DNA from: [Streptosporangium] indianense | Lineage (GTDB): Bacteria > Actinomycetota > Actinomycetes > Streptomycetales > Streptomycetaceae | Direction: 5' to 3' | NCBI RefSeq assembly: GCF_021474405.1 | Contig: NZ_JAKEIO010000033.1 | Span: 1-60,007 of the forward strand | DNA length: 60,007 nt | In this document: positions 35,931-44,478 of the stretch, one piece after another | Layout: each line of letters begins with the position of its first letter | How positions within the stretch are numbered: the stretch's first letter is position 1 | The notes under the pieces: generated by a model | What the model was told of the DNA's origin: nothing | Database searches by the model: none | The model's input: the letters and a program-made list of their open reading frames with translations, nothing else | Translations under genes and position numbers: made by a program

Positions 35931-35975
35931 GACACCGCCCGTCGGACCACCGTGCGGACGGCCGGGCGGCGTGTC
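35931..35975 (+). promoter_or_regulatory. Hairpin in the hopanoid operon leader
   Basis: GACACCGCCCG at 35931-35941 pairs with CGGGCGGCGTGTC at 35963-35975 (11 bp with a 2-base bulge), with a 21-base loop. It would form at the very 5' end of the transcript predicted from GATAAT. With the upstream ORF below it makes a structured leader of about 90 bases. Confidence 0.4.
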
Positions 35976-36025
35976 CGAAATAGTGTGTATTGGGTCGGCA
36001 GTGTAGAACGGGAGATGTGACGGCG

Positions 36026-36091
36026 ATGGCTACGGAAACTCCCCAGCTCCACGCAGCACGTGCCGTCCCCGCCCCGGGCAGTCGGCGGTGA
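36026..36091 (+). CDS. Upstream leader ORF of the hopanoid operon (21 residues)
   Basis: ATG 36026 to TGA 36089-36091 encodes 21 residues starting MATETPQLHAARAV and ending GSRR. GGGAG lies 11 bases before the ATG. Its stop codon overlaps the hpnC start as GTGA (36088-36091), so translation of hpnC is probably coupled to it. The peptide has no run of one amino acid that would suggest classical attenuation. An in-frame GTG at 36017 is too close to the ribosome site. I see this as a real but low-certainty translated leader. Confidence 0.45.
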   Translation: MATETPQLHAARAVPAPGSRR

Positions 36092-36990
36092 CGGGAACCG
36101 GCACGGCGCGCCCCCTCGATCCGGAGCGCGGCACGCTCGACAAGGCCGCCGGCGAGAACTTCCCGGTGGCCCCCTTCTTCCTGCCCCGGGCCTGGCGCAC
36201 CGACCTCATGGCCGTCTACGGCTTCGCCCGCCTGGTCGACGACATCGGCGACGGCGACCTCGCCCCCGGCGGCGCCGACGCCCGGCTGCTCGGCGTCTCC
36301 CCGCAGGAGGCCGGGGACCGGCTGGTGCTGCTCGACGCCTTCGAGGCGGACCTGCGCAGGGTCTTCGACGCGACCCCGCGCCACCCCCTGCTGCGCCGCC
36401 TCCAGCCGACCGTGCGCCGATGCGCGCTCGACCCCGGGCCGTTCCTCGGCCTGATCGCCGCCAACCGCCAGGACCAGCTGGTGAGCCGCTACGAGACCTA
36501 CGACGACCTGCTCGCCTACTGCGAGCTGTCCGCCAACCCCGTGGGCCGTCTCGTCCTCGCGGTGACGGGCACCTCGACGCCCGAGCGGATCCGCCGCTCC
36601 GACAAGATCTGCACGGCCCTCCAGATCGTCGAGCACCTCCAGGACGTCGCCGAGGACCTCGCCCGCGATCGCGTCTACCTGCCCGCCACGGACATGAAGC
36701 GTTTCCACGTCCGTGAAGCGGATCTCGCCGCGGAATCCGCCGGAGCGTCGGTCCGTGCGCTGATCGCGTACGAAGCGCAAAGGGCCCGGGATCTGCTGAA
36801 TGAAGGCGCCCCCCTGGTGGGTAGCGTCCACGGCAGGCTGAAGCTGCTGCTCGCAGGGTTCGTGGCAGGGGGGAGGGCGGCCGTCCACGCGATCGCCGCC
36901 GCCGGATACGACGTGCTTCCCGGCCCGCCCAAGCCCGGCAAGGTCCGGTTGCTGCGTGAGGTGGGCGTGACTCTGCGAGGAGAGGGGTGA
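36088..36990 (+). CDS. hpnC: Squalene synthase HpnC (hydroxysqualene-forming partner)
   Basis: Trans-isoprenyl-diphosphate synthase-fold protein of 300 residues. First Asp-rich motif RLVDDIGDGD near residue 49 and second motif IVEHLQDVAEDLARDRVYLP near 175. In the established three-step bacterial route HpnD condenses two farnesyl diphosphates to presqualene diphosphate, HpnC converts it to hydroxysqualene, and HpnE reduces that to squalene. The assignment as HpnC rather than HpnD follows the N-terminal ENFPVAPFFLPRAWR motif and gene order. GTG 36088 overlaps the leader ORF stop, and the gene overlaps hpnD as GTGA. Confidence 0.93.
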   Translation: MTGTGTARPLDPERGTLDKAAGENFPVAPFFLPRAWRTDLMAVYGFARLVDDIGDGDLAPGGADARLLGVSPQEAGDRLVLLDAFEADLRRVFDATPRHPLLRRLQPTVRRCALDPGPFLGLIAANRQDQLVSRYETYDDLLAYCELSANPVGRLVLAVTGTSTPERIRRSDKICTALQIVEHLQDVAEDLARDRVYLPATDMKRFHVREADLAAESAGASVRALIAYEAQRARDLLNEGAPLVGSVHGRLKLLLAGFVAGGRAAVHAIAAAGYDVLPGPPKPGKVRLLREVGVTLRGEG

Positions 36991-37937
36991 TCCGGGCCGT
37001 GGAGTCGCAACCACACGCGTCCCCGCCGGTACTCGCCGCCTACAGCTACTGCGAGGCCGTCACCGGACGCCAGGCGCGGAACTTCGCCTACGGCATCCGG
37101 CTGCTGCCCACGCCCCAGCGCCGTGCGATGTCGGCCCTGTACGCGTTCTCGCGGCGGGTCGACGACATCGGCGACGGCGCACTCGCCGACGACGTCAAGG
37201 TGGGCCGGCTGGAGGACACCCGGACGCTGCTCACCCGGATCCGCGAGGGCGGGGTCGCCGAGGACGACACCGACCCGGTCGCCGTCGCCCTCGCGCACGC
37301 CGCCGGGGCCTTCCCGATCCCGCTCGGCGGCCTGGACGAGCTCATCGACGGCGTCCTCATGGACGTACGCGGCGAGACCTACGAGACCTGGGACGACCTG
37401 AAGGTCTACTGCCGCTGTGTCGCGGGCGCGATCGGGCGGCTCTCGCTCGGCGTCTTCGGAACCGAACCGGGGGCGCGCGGGGTGGACCGCGCACCGGAGT
37501 ATGCCGACACGCTCGGGCTCGCGCTCCAGCTCACCAACATCCTCAGAGACGTCCGCGAGGACGCCGTGGGCGGGCGGACCTACCTGCCCGCCGACGACCT
37601 CGCCAAGTTCGGCTGCTCGGCCGGCTTCAGCGGGCCGCGGCCACCGGAGGGCTCCGACTTCGCGGGCCTCGTGCACTTCGAAGTGCGGCGGGCCCGCGCC
37701 TTGTTCGCCGAGGGCTACCGGCTGCTCCCCATGCTCGACCGGCGCAGCGGCGCCTGCGTCGCCGCCATGGCGGGCATCTACCGCCGCCTGCTCGACCGCA
37801 TCGAACGCGACCCGGAAGCCGTGCTGCGCGGCCGCGTCTCGCTGCCCGGCCGCGAGAAGGCCTACGTCGCGGTGCGCGGCCTGTCCGGCCTGGACGCCCG
37901 GCACGTGACCCGGCGAACCGTCAGGAGGCGTGCGTGA
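36987..37937 (+). CDS. hpnD: Presqualene diphosphate synthase HpnD
   Basis: A 316-residue enzyme of the same fold. ARNFAYGIRLLPTPQRRAMS, the first Asp-rich motif RRVDDIGDGA near 56, YCRCVAGAIGRLS near 140 and the second motif NILRDVREDAVGGRTYLP near 185 define the presqualene-diphosphate synthase group. It makes presqualene diphosphate from two farnesyl diphosphate molecules. GTG 36987 overlaps the hpnC stop by four bases. Its own stop (TGA 37935-37937) overlaps the start of the small coupled ORF described next, within an AGGAGG context. Confidence 0.94.
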   Translation: MIRAVESQPHASPPVLAAYSYCEAVTGRQARNFAYGIRLLPTPQRRAMSALYAFSRRVDDIGDGALADDVKVGRLEDTRTLLTRIREGGVAEDDTDPVAVALAHAAGAFPIPLGGLDELIDGVLMDVRGETYETWDDLKVYCRCVAGAIGRLSLGVFGTEPGARGVDRAPEYADTLGLALQLTNILRDVREDAVGGRTYLPADDLAKFGCSAGFSGPRPPEGSDFAGLVHFEVRRARALFAEGYRLLPMLDRRSGACVAAMAGIYRRLLDRIERDPEAVLRGRVSLPGREKAYVAVRGLSGLDARHVTRRTVRRRA

Positions 37938-37990
37938 GGCAGACGGCGGCGTGCGTGAGGCGGACGGAGACCTGCGGGAAGCGGACCGAG
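37928..37990. repeat. Three 21-bp direct repeats at the hpnD end and following ORF
   Basis: Units start at 37928, 37949 and 37970. The first two share GCGTGCGTGAGGC and a GACGG core; the third is degenerate. Because the period is seven codons the downstream small ORF contains three related heptads. Confidence 0.7.
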
Positions 37991-38110
37991 GCCGCCACCG
38001 GCGCAAAGCGGCGCGCAACCCTCCGGCCCGGGGCCGCGTCCCTGACGGAGACGGCCGGTCGTGCACGGTTCGAGCAGCACGACCGGGCCGCGGGGGAGGG
38101 CGCGCGATGA
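37934..38110 (+). CDS. Unannotated small ORF between hpnD and hpnE (58 residues)
   Basis: GTG 37934 has AGGAGG (37923-37928) at an ideal 5-base spacing, overlaps the hpnD stop as GTGA, and ends at TGA 38108-38110, overlapping hpnE ATG 38107 as ATGA. The frame is open throughout, about 90 percent of third codon positions are G or C, and all 58 codons fill the gap exactly. The predicted peptide is strongly basic and starts MRQTAACVRRTETCGKRTEA, two Cys-containing heptads and a third related one; it then continues with Arg/Ala/Gly-rich sequence. It resembles no family I know. An alternative is that it is only a coupling linker. The longer hpnE frame starting at 37930 has a poorer codon bias. Confidence 0.5.
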   Translation: MRQTAACVRRTETCGKRTEAATGAKRRATLRPGAASLTETAGRARFEQHDRAAGEGAR

Positions 38111-39519
38111 CCCAGGGCACACGGTCCGCGGGACCGGCCGCACCGGCGCGGCACGCCGTCGTGGTGGGCGGCGGGCTCGCCGGTGTCACCACGGCGCTCG
38201 CGCTCGCCGACGCCGGTGTGCGCGTCACCCTGCTGGAGGGCAGGCCGCGCCTCGGCGGACTCGCCTTCTCCTTCCGGCGCGGCGACCTCACCGTCGACAA
38301 CGGCCAGCACGTCTACCTGCGCTGCTGCACCGCCTACCGCTGGTTCCTCGACCGCATCGAGGGCGCGGCGCTCGCCCCGCTGCAGGACCGGCTCGACGTC
38401 CCCGTCCTGGACCTCGCCCGGCCCGAGGGGCGCCGGCTCGGCCGGCTGCGCAGGGACGCCCTGCCCGCGCCGCTGCACCTGGGGCGCAGCCTCGCCTCCT
38501 ACCCGCACCTGTCGCTCGCCGAGCGCGCCAGGGTGGGCCGGGCCGCACTCGCGCTCAAGGGACTCGACCTGACCGACCCGGCGCTGGACACCCAGGACTT
38601 CGGCAGCTGGCTCGCGGCGCACGGCCAGTCGGCGCGTGCCGTGGAGGCCCTGTGGGACCTGGTCGGGGTCGCCACCCTCAACGCGGTCGCCTCCGACGCC
38701 TCCCTGGCCCTCGCCGCGATGGTCTTCAAGACCGGCCTGCTGTCCGACCCGGGGGCGGCCGACATCGGCTGGGCGCGCGTCCCGCTGGGCGACCTGCACG
38801 ACCGGCTGGCCCGCAAGGCGCTCGACTCCGCCGGGGTGCGCACCGAACTGCGCACCCGCGTCACCTCCGTCTCGCGGACCGGGGACGGGCAGTGGTCCGT
38901 CCAGGTGCCCGGCGAGACGCTGGAGGCCGACGCCGTGGTCCTCGCCGTACCGCAGCGCGAGGCGCACGACCTGCTGCCCGCGGGCGCCCTCGACGCACCC
39001 GAGCGGCTCCTGGAGATCGGCACCGCTCCGATCCTCAACGTCCATGTCGTGTACGACCGCAGGGTCCTCGGCCGACCGTTCTTCACCGCCCTCGGCAGCC
39101 CCGTCCAGTGGGTCTTCGACCGCACCGACGCGTCCGGGCTGCGCGAGGGTCAGTACCTCGCCGTGTCCCAGTCCGCCGCCCAGGACGAGATCGACGAGCC
39201 CGTCGCCGTGCTGCGCGAGCGGTACCTGCCCGAGCTGGAGCGGCTGCTGCCCCTCGCCCGCGGCGCCGCCGTGCGGGACTTCTTCATCACCCGGGAGCGC
39301 ACCGCGACGTTCGCTCCCACCCCCGGCGTCGGGAGCCTCAGGCCCGGCGCCCGCACCAAGGCATCCGGCCTCTGTCTGGCCGGAGCGTGGACCGCCACCG
39401 GGTGGCCCGCGACCATGGAGAGTGCGGTCCGCAGTGGTGTGAGCGCGGCGGACGCCGTGCTGGGCGCCCTGGGCCGGCCCCGTCCGCAAGCCCTCTTCGA
39501 GTTCGAGGAGGCGGCATGA
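38107..39519 (+). CDS. hpnE: Hydroxysqualene dehydroxylase HpnE (FAD-dependent)
   Basis: Flavin-containing amine-oxidase-fold enzyme of 470 residues. FAD-binding motif VVVGGGLAGVTTALALADAG at about 17-36, then LEGRPRLGGLAFSF, and the C-terminal FAD clamp LAGAWTATGWPATMESAVRSG. It reduces hydroxysqualene to squalene. The ATG at 38107 is preceded by GGGGGAGGG, an excellent ribosome site, and overlaps the stop of the small ORF as ATGA. The frame is open upstream to 37930, but that region has weaker codon bias. The gene ends in ATGA, overlapping an alternative start of the polyprenyl synthase gene. Confidence 0.93.
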   Translation: MTQGTRSAGPAAPARHAVVVGGGLAGVTTALALADAGVRVTLLEGRPRLGGLAFSFRRGDLTVDNGQHVYLRCCTAYRWFLDRIEGAALAPLQDRLDVPVLDLARPEGRRLGRLRRDALPAPLHLGRSLASYPHLSLAERARVGRAALALKGLDLTDPALDTQDFGSWLAAHGQSARAVEALWDLVGVATLNAVASDASLALAAMVFKTGLLSDPGAADIGWARVPLGDLHDRLARKALDSAGVRTELRTRVTSVSRTGDGQWSVQVPGETLEADAVVLAVPQREAHDLLPAGALDAPERLLEIGTAPILNVHVVYDRRVLGRPFFTALGSPVQWVFDRTDASGLREGQYLAVSQSAAQDEIDEPVAVLRERYLPELERLLPLARGAAVRDFFITRERTATFAPTPGVGSLRPGARTKASGLCLAGAWTATGWPATMESAVRSGVSAADAVLGALGRPRPQALFEFEEAA

Positions 39520-39584
39520 TGCCGGCCCAGGCCGGAGCGGCAGGCGGCCCCCGCACCCCCGGTACCGCAACAAGAGGAGAGACT

Positions 39585-40652
39585 GTGCCCACTGTGCCCC
39601 CGGCCTCGAGGACTGCCGAGGCGGTGGACGTGACCGCGCTGCTGGAGCGCGGCCGGACCCTGGCCACTCCGGTACTGCGGGCGGCCGTCGACCGCCTGGC
39701 ACCTCCCATGGACACTGTTGCCGCCTACCACTTCGGCTGGATCGACGCCCAGGGCAGGCCCGCGGAGGGGGACGGCGGCAAGGCCGTGCGCCCCGCCCTC
39801 GCGGTGCTGTCCGCCGAGGTCATGTCGGCCGCCCCCGAGACCGGAGTCCCCGGCGCCGTCGCCGTGGAACTCGTCCACAACTTCTCCCTCCTCCACGACG
39901 ACCTCATGGACGGCGACGAGCAGCGCCGCCACCGCGACACGGTGTGGAAGGTGCACGGCCCCGCCCAGGCCATCCTGGTCGGCGACGCCCTGTTCGCCCT
40001 GGCCAACGAGGTGCTCCTGGAACTCGGCACCGTCGAGGCCGGCCGCGCCACCCGCCGCCTGACCACCGCCAGCCGCGCCCTGATCGACGGTCAGGCCCAG
40101 GACATCTCCTACGAGCACCGCGACCGCGTCAGCGTCGAGGAGTGCCTGGAGATGGAGGGCAACAAGACCGGCGCCCTGCTCGCCTGCGCCAGCTCCATCG
40201 GCGCGGTCCTCGGCGGTGCCGACGACCACACCGCCGACACTCTGGAGAAGTACGGCTACCACCTGGGCCTGGCCTTCCAGGCCGTCGACGACCTGCTCGG
40301 CATCTGGGGCGACCCGGTCTCCACCGGCAAGCAGACCTGGAGCGACCTGCGCCAGCGCAAGAAGTCCCTGCCGGTCGTGGCGGCGCTCGCGGCGGGCGGC
40401 TCCGCCTCGGAGCGGCTCGGCGAGATCCTCGCCGCCGACGCCAAGGCCAGTGACTTCGAGAACTTCTCCGAGGAGGAGTTCGCGGCCCGCGCCGCCCTCA
40501 TCGAGCAGGCCGGCGGCCGGGAGTGGACCGCCGACGAGGCCCGCCGTCAGCACACCATCGCCATCGAGGCCCTGGACGCCGTCGACATGCCCGACCGGGT
40601 GCGGGAACAGTTCACGGCCCTCGCGGACTTCGTCGTCGTACGGAAGAGATGA
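39585..40652 (+). CDS. Polyprenyl diphosphate synthase (farnesyl diphosphate-type)
   Basis: Trans-prenyltransferase of 355 residues with the first Asp-rich motif SLLHDDLMDGDEQRR near residue 107, and the second motif FQAVDDLLGIWGDP near 235. The residues before the first motif, FSLLHDDLMD, have a bulky aromatic that favours short chains (C15), which fits feeding squalene synthesis, but this is inferred. GTG 39585 has AGAGGAGA about 5 bases upstream, whereas ATG 39516 is coupled to the hpnE stop and would add 23 low-complexity residues. It lies between hpnE and shc, as in other Streptomyces hopanoid clusters. A strong hairpin follows before shc. Confidence 0.9.
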   Translation: MPTVPPASRTAEAVDVTALLERGRTLATPVLRAAVDRLAPPMDTVAAYHFGWIDAQGRPAEGDGGKAVRPALAVLSAEVMSAAPETGVPGAVAVELVHNFSLLHDDLMDGDEQRRHRDTVWKVHGPAQAILVGDALFALANEVLLELGTVEAGRATRRLTTASRALIDGQAQDISYEHRDRVSVEECLEMEGNKTGALLACASSIGAVLGGADDHTADTLEKYGYHLGLAFQAVDDLLGIWGDPVSTGKQTWSDLRQRKKSLPVVAALAAGGSASERLGEILAADAKASDFENFSEEEFAARAALIEQAGGREWTADEARRQHTIAIEALDAVDMPDRVREQFTALADFVVVRKR

Positions 40653-40685
40653 TCACTATCGGCCGAATAGCTCTCGCGTAGTCGC

Positions 40686-40721
40686 CGGCCGGTGCCGTGA
40701 GTCATCACGCAGCACCGGCCG
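40686..40721 (+). promoter_or_regulatory. Strong intergenic hairpin between polyprenyl synthase and shc
   Basis: CGGCCGGTGCCGTGA (40686-40700), loop GTCA, then TCACG, a 2-base bulge and GCACCGGCCG (40712-40721): a 15-bp stem. It is 34 bases after the polyprenyl synthase stop and 53 bases before shc. It may terminate part of the transcript, set the shc/upstream ratio, or protect mRNA ends. Confidence 0.55.
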
Positions 40722-40774
40722 ACGGCGGACCCACAGCAGATGCACACCTTGCACCACTGCACGAAGGGGAAGCC

Positions 40775-42805
40775 ATGACAGCGACGACCGACGGAAGCAC
40801 CGGGGCCCTGTCACCCCGCGCCGCCGCGGCCAGCGACACCGACACGCACACCCCCGGGGCGGCCGGGGTACCGGAAGCCGCCGCACGCGCCGCCCGGCGT
40901 GCCACCGACTTCCTGCTCTCTCTCCAGGACGCCGAGGGCTGGTGGAAGGGCGACCTCGAGACCAACGTCACGATGGACGCCGAGGACCTGCTGCTCCGTC
41001 AGTTCCTCGGCATCCGCGACGAGAGGACCACACAGGCCGCCGCGCTCTTCATCCGCGGCGAGCAGGGCGAGGACGGCACCTGGTCCACCTTCTACGGCGG
41101 ACCGCCCGAACTGTCCGCCACCATCGAGGCGTACGTCGCCCTCCGCCTCGCCGGTGACGCCCCCGACACCCCGCACATGGCGAAGGCCTCCGCGTGGATC
41201 CGCGCGCAGGGCGGCATCGCCGCGGCCCGGGTCTTCACCCGGATCTGGCTGGCCCTGTTCGGCTGGTGGAAGTGGGAGGACCTGCCCGAACTCCCGCCGG
41301 AGCTCGTCTTCTTCCCGAAGTGGGTGCCGCTCAACATCTACGACTTCGGCTGCTGGGCGCGGCAGACCATCGTCCCGCTGACGATCGTCTCCGCGAAGCG
41401 GCCGGTACGCCCCGCGCCCTTCCCGCTCGACGAGCTGCACACCGACCCGGACCGGCCCAACCCGACCAAGCCCCTTGCCTCGCCGTTCAGTTGGGACGGC
41501 GCGTTCCAGCGGATGGACAAGGGCCTGCACGCCCTGCGCAAATTCGCCCCGCGCCGGCTGCGCAGGGCCGCCATGAACAGCGCCGCCCGCTGGATCATCG
41601 AACGGCAGGAGAACGACGGCTGCTGGGGCGGCATCCAGCCCCCGGCCGTGTACTCGATCATCGCCCTGCACCTGCTCGGATACGACCTCGAACACCCCGT
41701 CATGCGCGAGGGGCTGGCGTCCCTGGACCGGTTCGCCGTGTGGCGCGAGGACGGGGCCCGGATGATCGAGGCCTGCCAGTCTCCCGTGTGGGACACCTGC
41801 CTGGCGGCCATCGCCCTCGTCGACGCCGGACTGCCGCCCGACCACCCGCAGTTGGTGAAGGCGGCCGACTGGATGCTGGGCGAGGAGATCGTCCGGCCCG
41901 GTGACTGGTCCGTGAAGCGGCCCGGACTGGCGCCCGGGGGCTGGGCGTTCGAGTTCCACAACGACAACTACCCCGACATCGACGACACCGCCGAGGTGAT
42001 CCTCGCGCTGCGCCGGATCACCCACCACGATCCGGAGCGGCTGGACCGGGCCGTCGTGCGCGGCCTGCGCTGGACGCTCGGCATGCAGTCGAAGAACGGC
42101 GCCTGGGCCGCGTTCGACGTCGACAACACCAGCCCCTTCCCCAACCGGCTGCCGTTCTGCGACTTCGGGGAGGTCATCGACCCGCCCTCCGCCGACGTCA
42201 CCGCGCACGTCGTCGAGATGCTCGCGGTGGAGGGCCTCGCCCACGACCCGCGCACCCGGCGCGGCATCGAGTGGCTGCTCGCCGAGCAGGAACCGGACGG
42301 CTCGTGGTTCGGGCGCTGGGGCGTCAACTACATCTACGGCACCGGATCCGTCGTGCCCGCCCTGACCGCCGCCGGCCTCCCCGCCGCGCACCCGGCGATC
42401 CGGCGGGCCGCGGCCTGGCTGGAGTCGGTCCAGAACGACGACGGCGGCTGGGGCGAGGACCTGCGCTCCTACCAGGACGTCGAGGCGTGGAGCGGCAAGG
42501 GCGCCTCGACCGCCTCGCAGACGGCGTGGGCGCTGATGGCCCTGCTGGCGGCGGGGGAGCGCGACTCCAAAGCCGTCGCACGCGGCGTCGAGTGGCTCGC
42601 CGCCACCCAGCGGGAGGACGGCTCCTGGGACGAGCCGTACTTCACGGGGACGGGCTTCCCGTGGGACTTCTCGATCAACTACCACCTCTACCGGCAGGTC
42701 TTCCCACTGACCGCGCTCGGCCGCTACCTGCACGGAGAGCCCTTCGCCGGGCAGCTGCGCCGGAGCGGGACCGGCAAGCCGCTCGCCGAGGCCGAGGGGA
42801 GCTGA
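40775..42805 (+). CDS. shc: Squalene-hopene cyclase
   Basis: Cyclase of 676 residues. The catalytic DxDD motif is YPDIDDTAEV near residue 401 (Asp proton donor), with repeated QW motifs such as QENDGCWGG, KNGAWAAFD, QEPDGSWFGRWG and REDGSWDE, and the aromatic FDVDNT segment. It folds squalene into hopene and hopanol in one step at the membrane face. The N-terminal 50 residues are poorly conserved and rich in Thr/Ala. ATG 40775 with AAGGGG 8 bases upstream is the start. Its stop overlaps hpnG by one base (TGATG). Hopanoids in Streptomyces appear mainly on sporulation or water-stress, so this operon is likely developmentally timed. Confidence 0.96.
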   Translation: MTATTDGSTGALSPRAAAASDTDTHTPGAAGVPEAAARAARRATDFLLSLQDAEGWWKGDLETNVTMDAEDLLLRQFLGIRDERTTQAAALFIRGEQGEDGTWSTFYGGPPELSATIEAYVALRLAGDAPDTPHMAKASAWIRAQGGIAAARVFTRIWLALFGWWKWEDLPELPPELVFFPKWVPLNIYDFGCWARQTIVPLTIVSAKRPVRPAPFPLDELHTDPDRPNPTKPLASPFSWDGAFQRMDKGLHALRKFAPRRLRRAAMNSAARWIIERQENDGCWGGIQPPAVYSIIALHLLGYDLEHPVMREGLASLDRFAVWREDGARMIEACQSPVWDTCLAAIALVDAGLPPDHPQLVKAADWMLGEEIVRPGDWSVKRPGLAPGGWAFEFHNDNYPDIDDTAEVILALRRITHHDPERLDRAVVRGLRWTLGMQSKNGAWAAFDVDNTSPFPNRLPFCDFGEVIDPPSADVTAHVVEMLAVEGLAHDPRTRRGIEWLLAEQEPDGSWFGRWGVNYIYGTGSVVPALTAAGLPAAHPAIRRAAAWLESVQNDDGGWGEDLRSYQDVEAWSGKGASTASQTAWALMALLAAGERDSKAVARGVEWLAATQREDGSWDEPYFTGTGFPWDFSINYHLYRQVFPLTALGRYLHGEPFAGQLRRSGTGKPLAEAEGS

Positions 42806-43446
42806 TGAGCGCACAGACCGCCCCGGTCCCGCTGCTGATCGCCTGCGCGCTCGGCATCGAGCAGTTCGCCCTGCGCGCGGGCGGCCGGGGCGGGGCCGGC
42901 GGACCGGTCACGGTGCTGCGCACGGGCATGGGGCCGGCGGCCGCCGAGCGGGCCGTCACCCGTGTGCTGGCCGACCCGGCCCTGCGCGACGCCGCCGTCC
43001 TGGCCACCGGCTTCTGCGCGGGGCTCGCACAGGACATGCACCCCGGCGATCTGGTCGTCGCCGAGGAGACCCGGGACCCGCGCGGCACGACGCCCTGCGT
43101 CGGGACCGAGCTGCTGGTGCAGGAGCTGGCCCGCGCGCTGCCCGGGCGAACCGTGCACACCGGCCCGCTGACCGGCTCCGACCACGTCGTACGCGGCCCC
43201 GAACGGTCCGCTCTGCGCGCGACCGGCGCGATCGCCGTCGACATGGAGTCCGCCGTCACGCTCCTGAGCGCCGTGCGCGCGGGCGAGCGCCCGGTTGCGG
43301 CCGTCCGGGTGGTCGTGGACGCTCCTGAACATGAACTCGTCCGGATCGGCACGGTACGCGGTGGAATATCGGCTTTCCGTGTTCTTCGTTCCGTCCTTCC
43401 CGCTTTCTTCGAATGGCACCGTTCCTTGCTGCTCCCCAGGAGGTGA
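42805..43446 (+). CDS. hpnG: Adenosylhopane nucleosidase HpnG
   Basis: Purine-nucleoside phosphorylase-fold protein of 213 residues, resembling MTA/SAH nucleosidases: the start CALGIEQFALRAG, the phosphorylase-type FCAGLAQDMHPGDLVVAEETRD, and the ribose-binding VDMESAVTLLSAVRA with the catalytic-region Asp near the end (VVVDAPEHE). In established C35 hopanoid synthesis HpnG removes adenine from adenosylhopane, giving ribosylhopane. It starts 2 bases inside the shc stop and is followed after 5 bases by hpnH. Base composition drops in its last 100 bases (43340-43430), a mild local AT enrichment. Confidence 0.88.
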   Translation: MSAQTAPVPLLIACALGIEQFALRAGGRGGAGGPVTVLRTGMGPAAAERAVTRVLADPALRDAAVLATGFCAGLAQDMHPGDLVVAEETRDPRGTTPCVGTELLVQELARALPGRTVHTGPLTGSDHVVRGPERSALRATGAIAVDMESAVTLLSAVRAGERPVAAVRVVVDAPEHELVRIGTVRGGISAFRVLRSVLPAFFEWHRSLLLPRR

Positions 43447-43451
43447 GCCAG

Positions 43452-44474
43452 ATGGCCATGCCGCTCCGACAGTCCATCAAGGTCGCTACATACTTGGCTG
43501 AACAGAAGATCCGCCGACGGGACAAGTTTCCGCTGATCGTCGAGCTGGAGCCGCTGTTCGCCTGCAACCTCAAGTGCGAGGGCTGCGGCAAGATCCAGCA
43601 TCCGGCCGGGGTGCTCAAGCAGCGGATGCCGGTCGCCCAGGCCGTGGGGGCGGTCATGGAGTCCGGCGCCCCGATGGTGTCCATCGCCGGCGGCGAGCCG
43701 CTGATGCACCCGCAGATCGACGAGATCGTCCGCCAGCTGGTGGCCAAGCGGAAGTACGTTTTCCTCTGCACCAACGCGATGCTGTTGCGCAAGAAGATGG
43801 ACAAGTTCACGCCGTCGCCCTACTTCGCCTTCGCGGTGCACATCGACGGCCTGCGGGAGCGGCACGACGAGTCGGTCGCCAAGGAGGGCGTGTTCGACGA
43901 GGCCGTGGAGGCGATCAAGGAGGCCAAGCGGCGCGGCTTCCGGGTCACCACCAACTCGACCTTCTTCAACACCGACACCCCTCAGACGATCATCGAGGTG
44001 CTGAACTTCCTCAACGACGACCTCCAGGTCGACGAGATGATGATCTCGCCCGCCTACGCCTACGAGAAGGCCCCCGACCAGGAGCACTTCCTCGGCGTGG
44101 AGCAGACCCGCGAGCTGTTCAAGAAGGCCTTCGCCGGCGGCAACCGGCGGCGCTGGCGGCTCAACCACTCGCCGCTCTTCCTGGACTTCCTGGAGGGCAA
44201 GGTCGACTTCCCGTGCACCGCGTGGGCGATCCCGAACTATTCGCTCTTCGGCTGGCAGCGCCCCTGCTACCTGATGAGCGACGGGTACGTGCCGACGTAC
44301 CGGGAGCTGGTCGAGGACACCGACTGGGACAAGTACGGCCGCGGCAAGGACCCGCGCTGCGCCAACTGCATGGCGCACTGCGGCTACGAGCCCACCGCCG
44401 TCCTCGCCACCATGGGATCGCTGAAGGAGTCCCTGCGCGCCCTGCGCGAGACGGTCTCCGGGAACCGGGAGTGA
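43452..44474 (+). CDS. hpnH: Adenosyl-hopene transferase HpnH (radical SAM)
   Basis: Radical SAM enzyme of 340 residues. The iron-sulfur Cys motif is [17 protein letters not shown] (CxxxCxxC) near residue 38, followed by [11 protein letters not shown] (SAM-binding). The C-terminal half has [14 protein letters not shown] (three more Cys). It adds the 5'-deoxyadenosyl moiety of SAM to hopene, giving adenosylhopane, the first C35 intermediate. ATG 43452 has AGGAGGTGA 8 bases upstream, the best ribosome site in the operon. It is followed by ispG 4 bases later. Confidence 0.95.
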   Translation: MAMPLRQSIKVATYLAEQKIRRRDKFPLIVELEPLFACNLKCEGCGKIQHPAGVLKQRMPVAQAVGAVMESGAPMVSIAGGEPLMHPQIDEIVRQLVAKRKYVFLCTNAMLLRKKMDKFTPSPYFAFAVHIDGLRERHDESVAKEGVFDEAVEAIKEAKRRGFRVTTNSTFFNTDTPQTIIEVLNFLNDDLQVDEMMISPAYAYEKAPDQEHFLGVEQTRELFKKAFAGGNRRRWRLNHSPLFLDFLEGKVDFPCTAWAIPNYSLFGWQRPCYLMSDGYVPTYRELVEDTDWDKYGRGKDPRCANCMAHCGYEPTAVLATMGSLKESLRALRETVSGNRE

Positions 44475-44478
44475 TGTC

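Noticed and set aside
37930..38106. A longer hpnE start with 59 extra residues
   Set aside because: The frame upstream of 38107 has lower third-position GC and no ribosome site at a valid spacing, whereas 38107 has GGGGGAGGG upstream.
39516..39584. ATG 39516 as the polyprenyl synthase start
   Set aside because: GTG 39585 has a far better ribosome site and the 23 extra residues are low complexity, although coupling to hpnE cannot be excluded.
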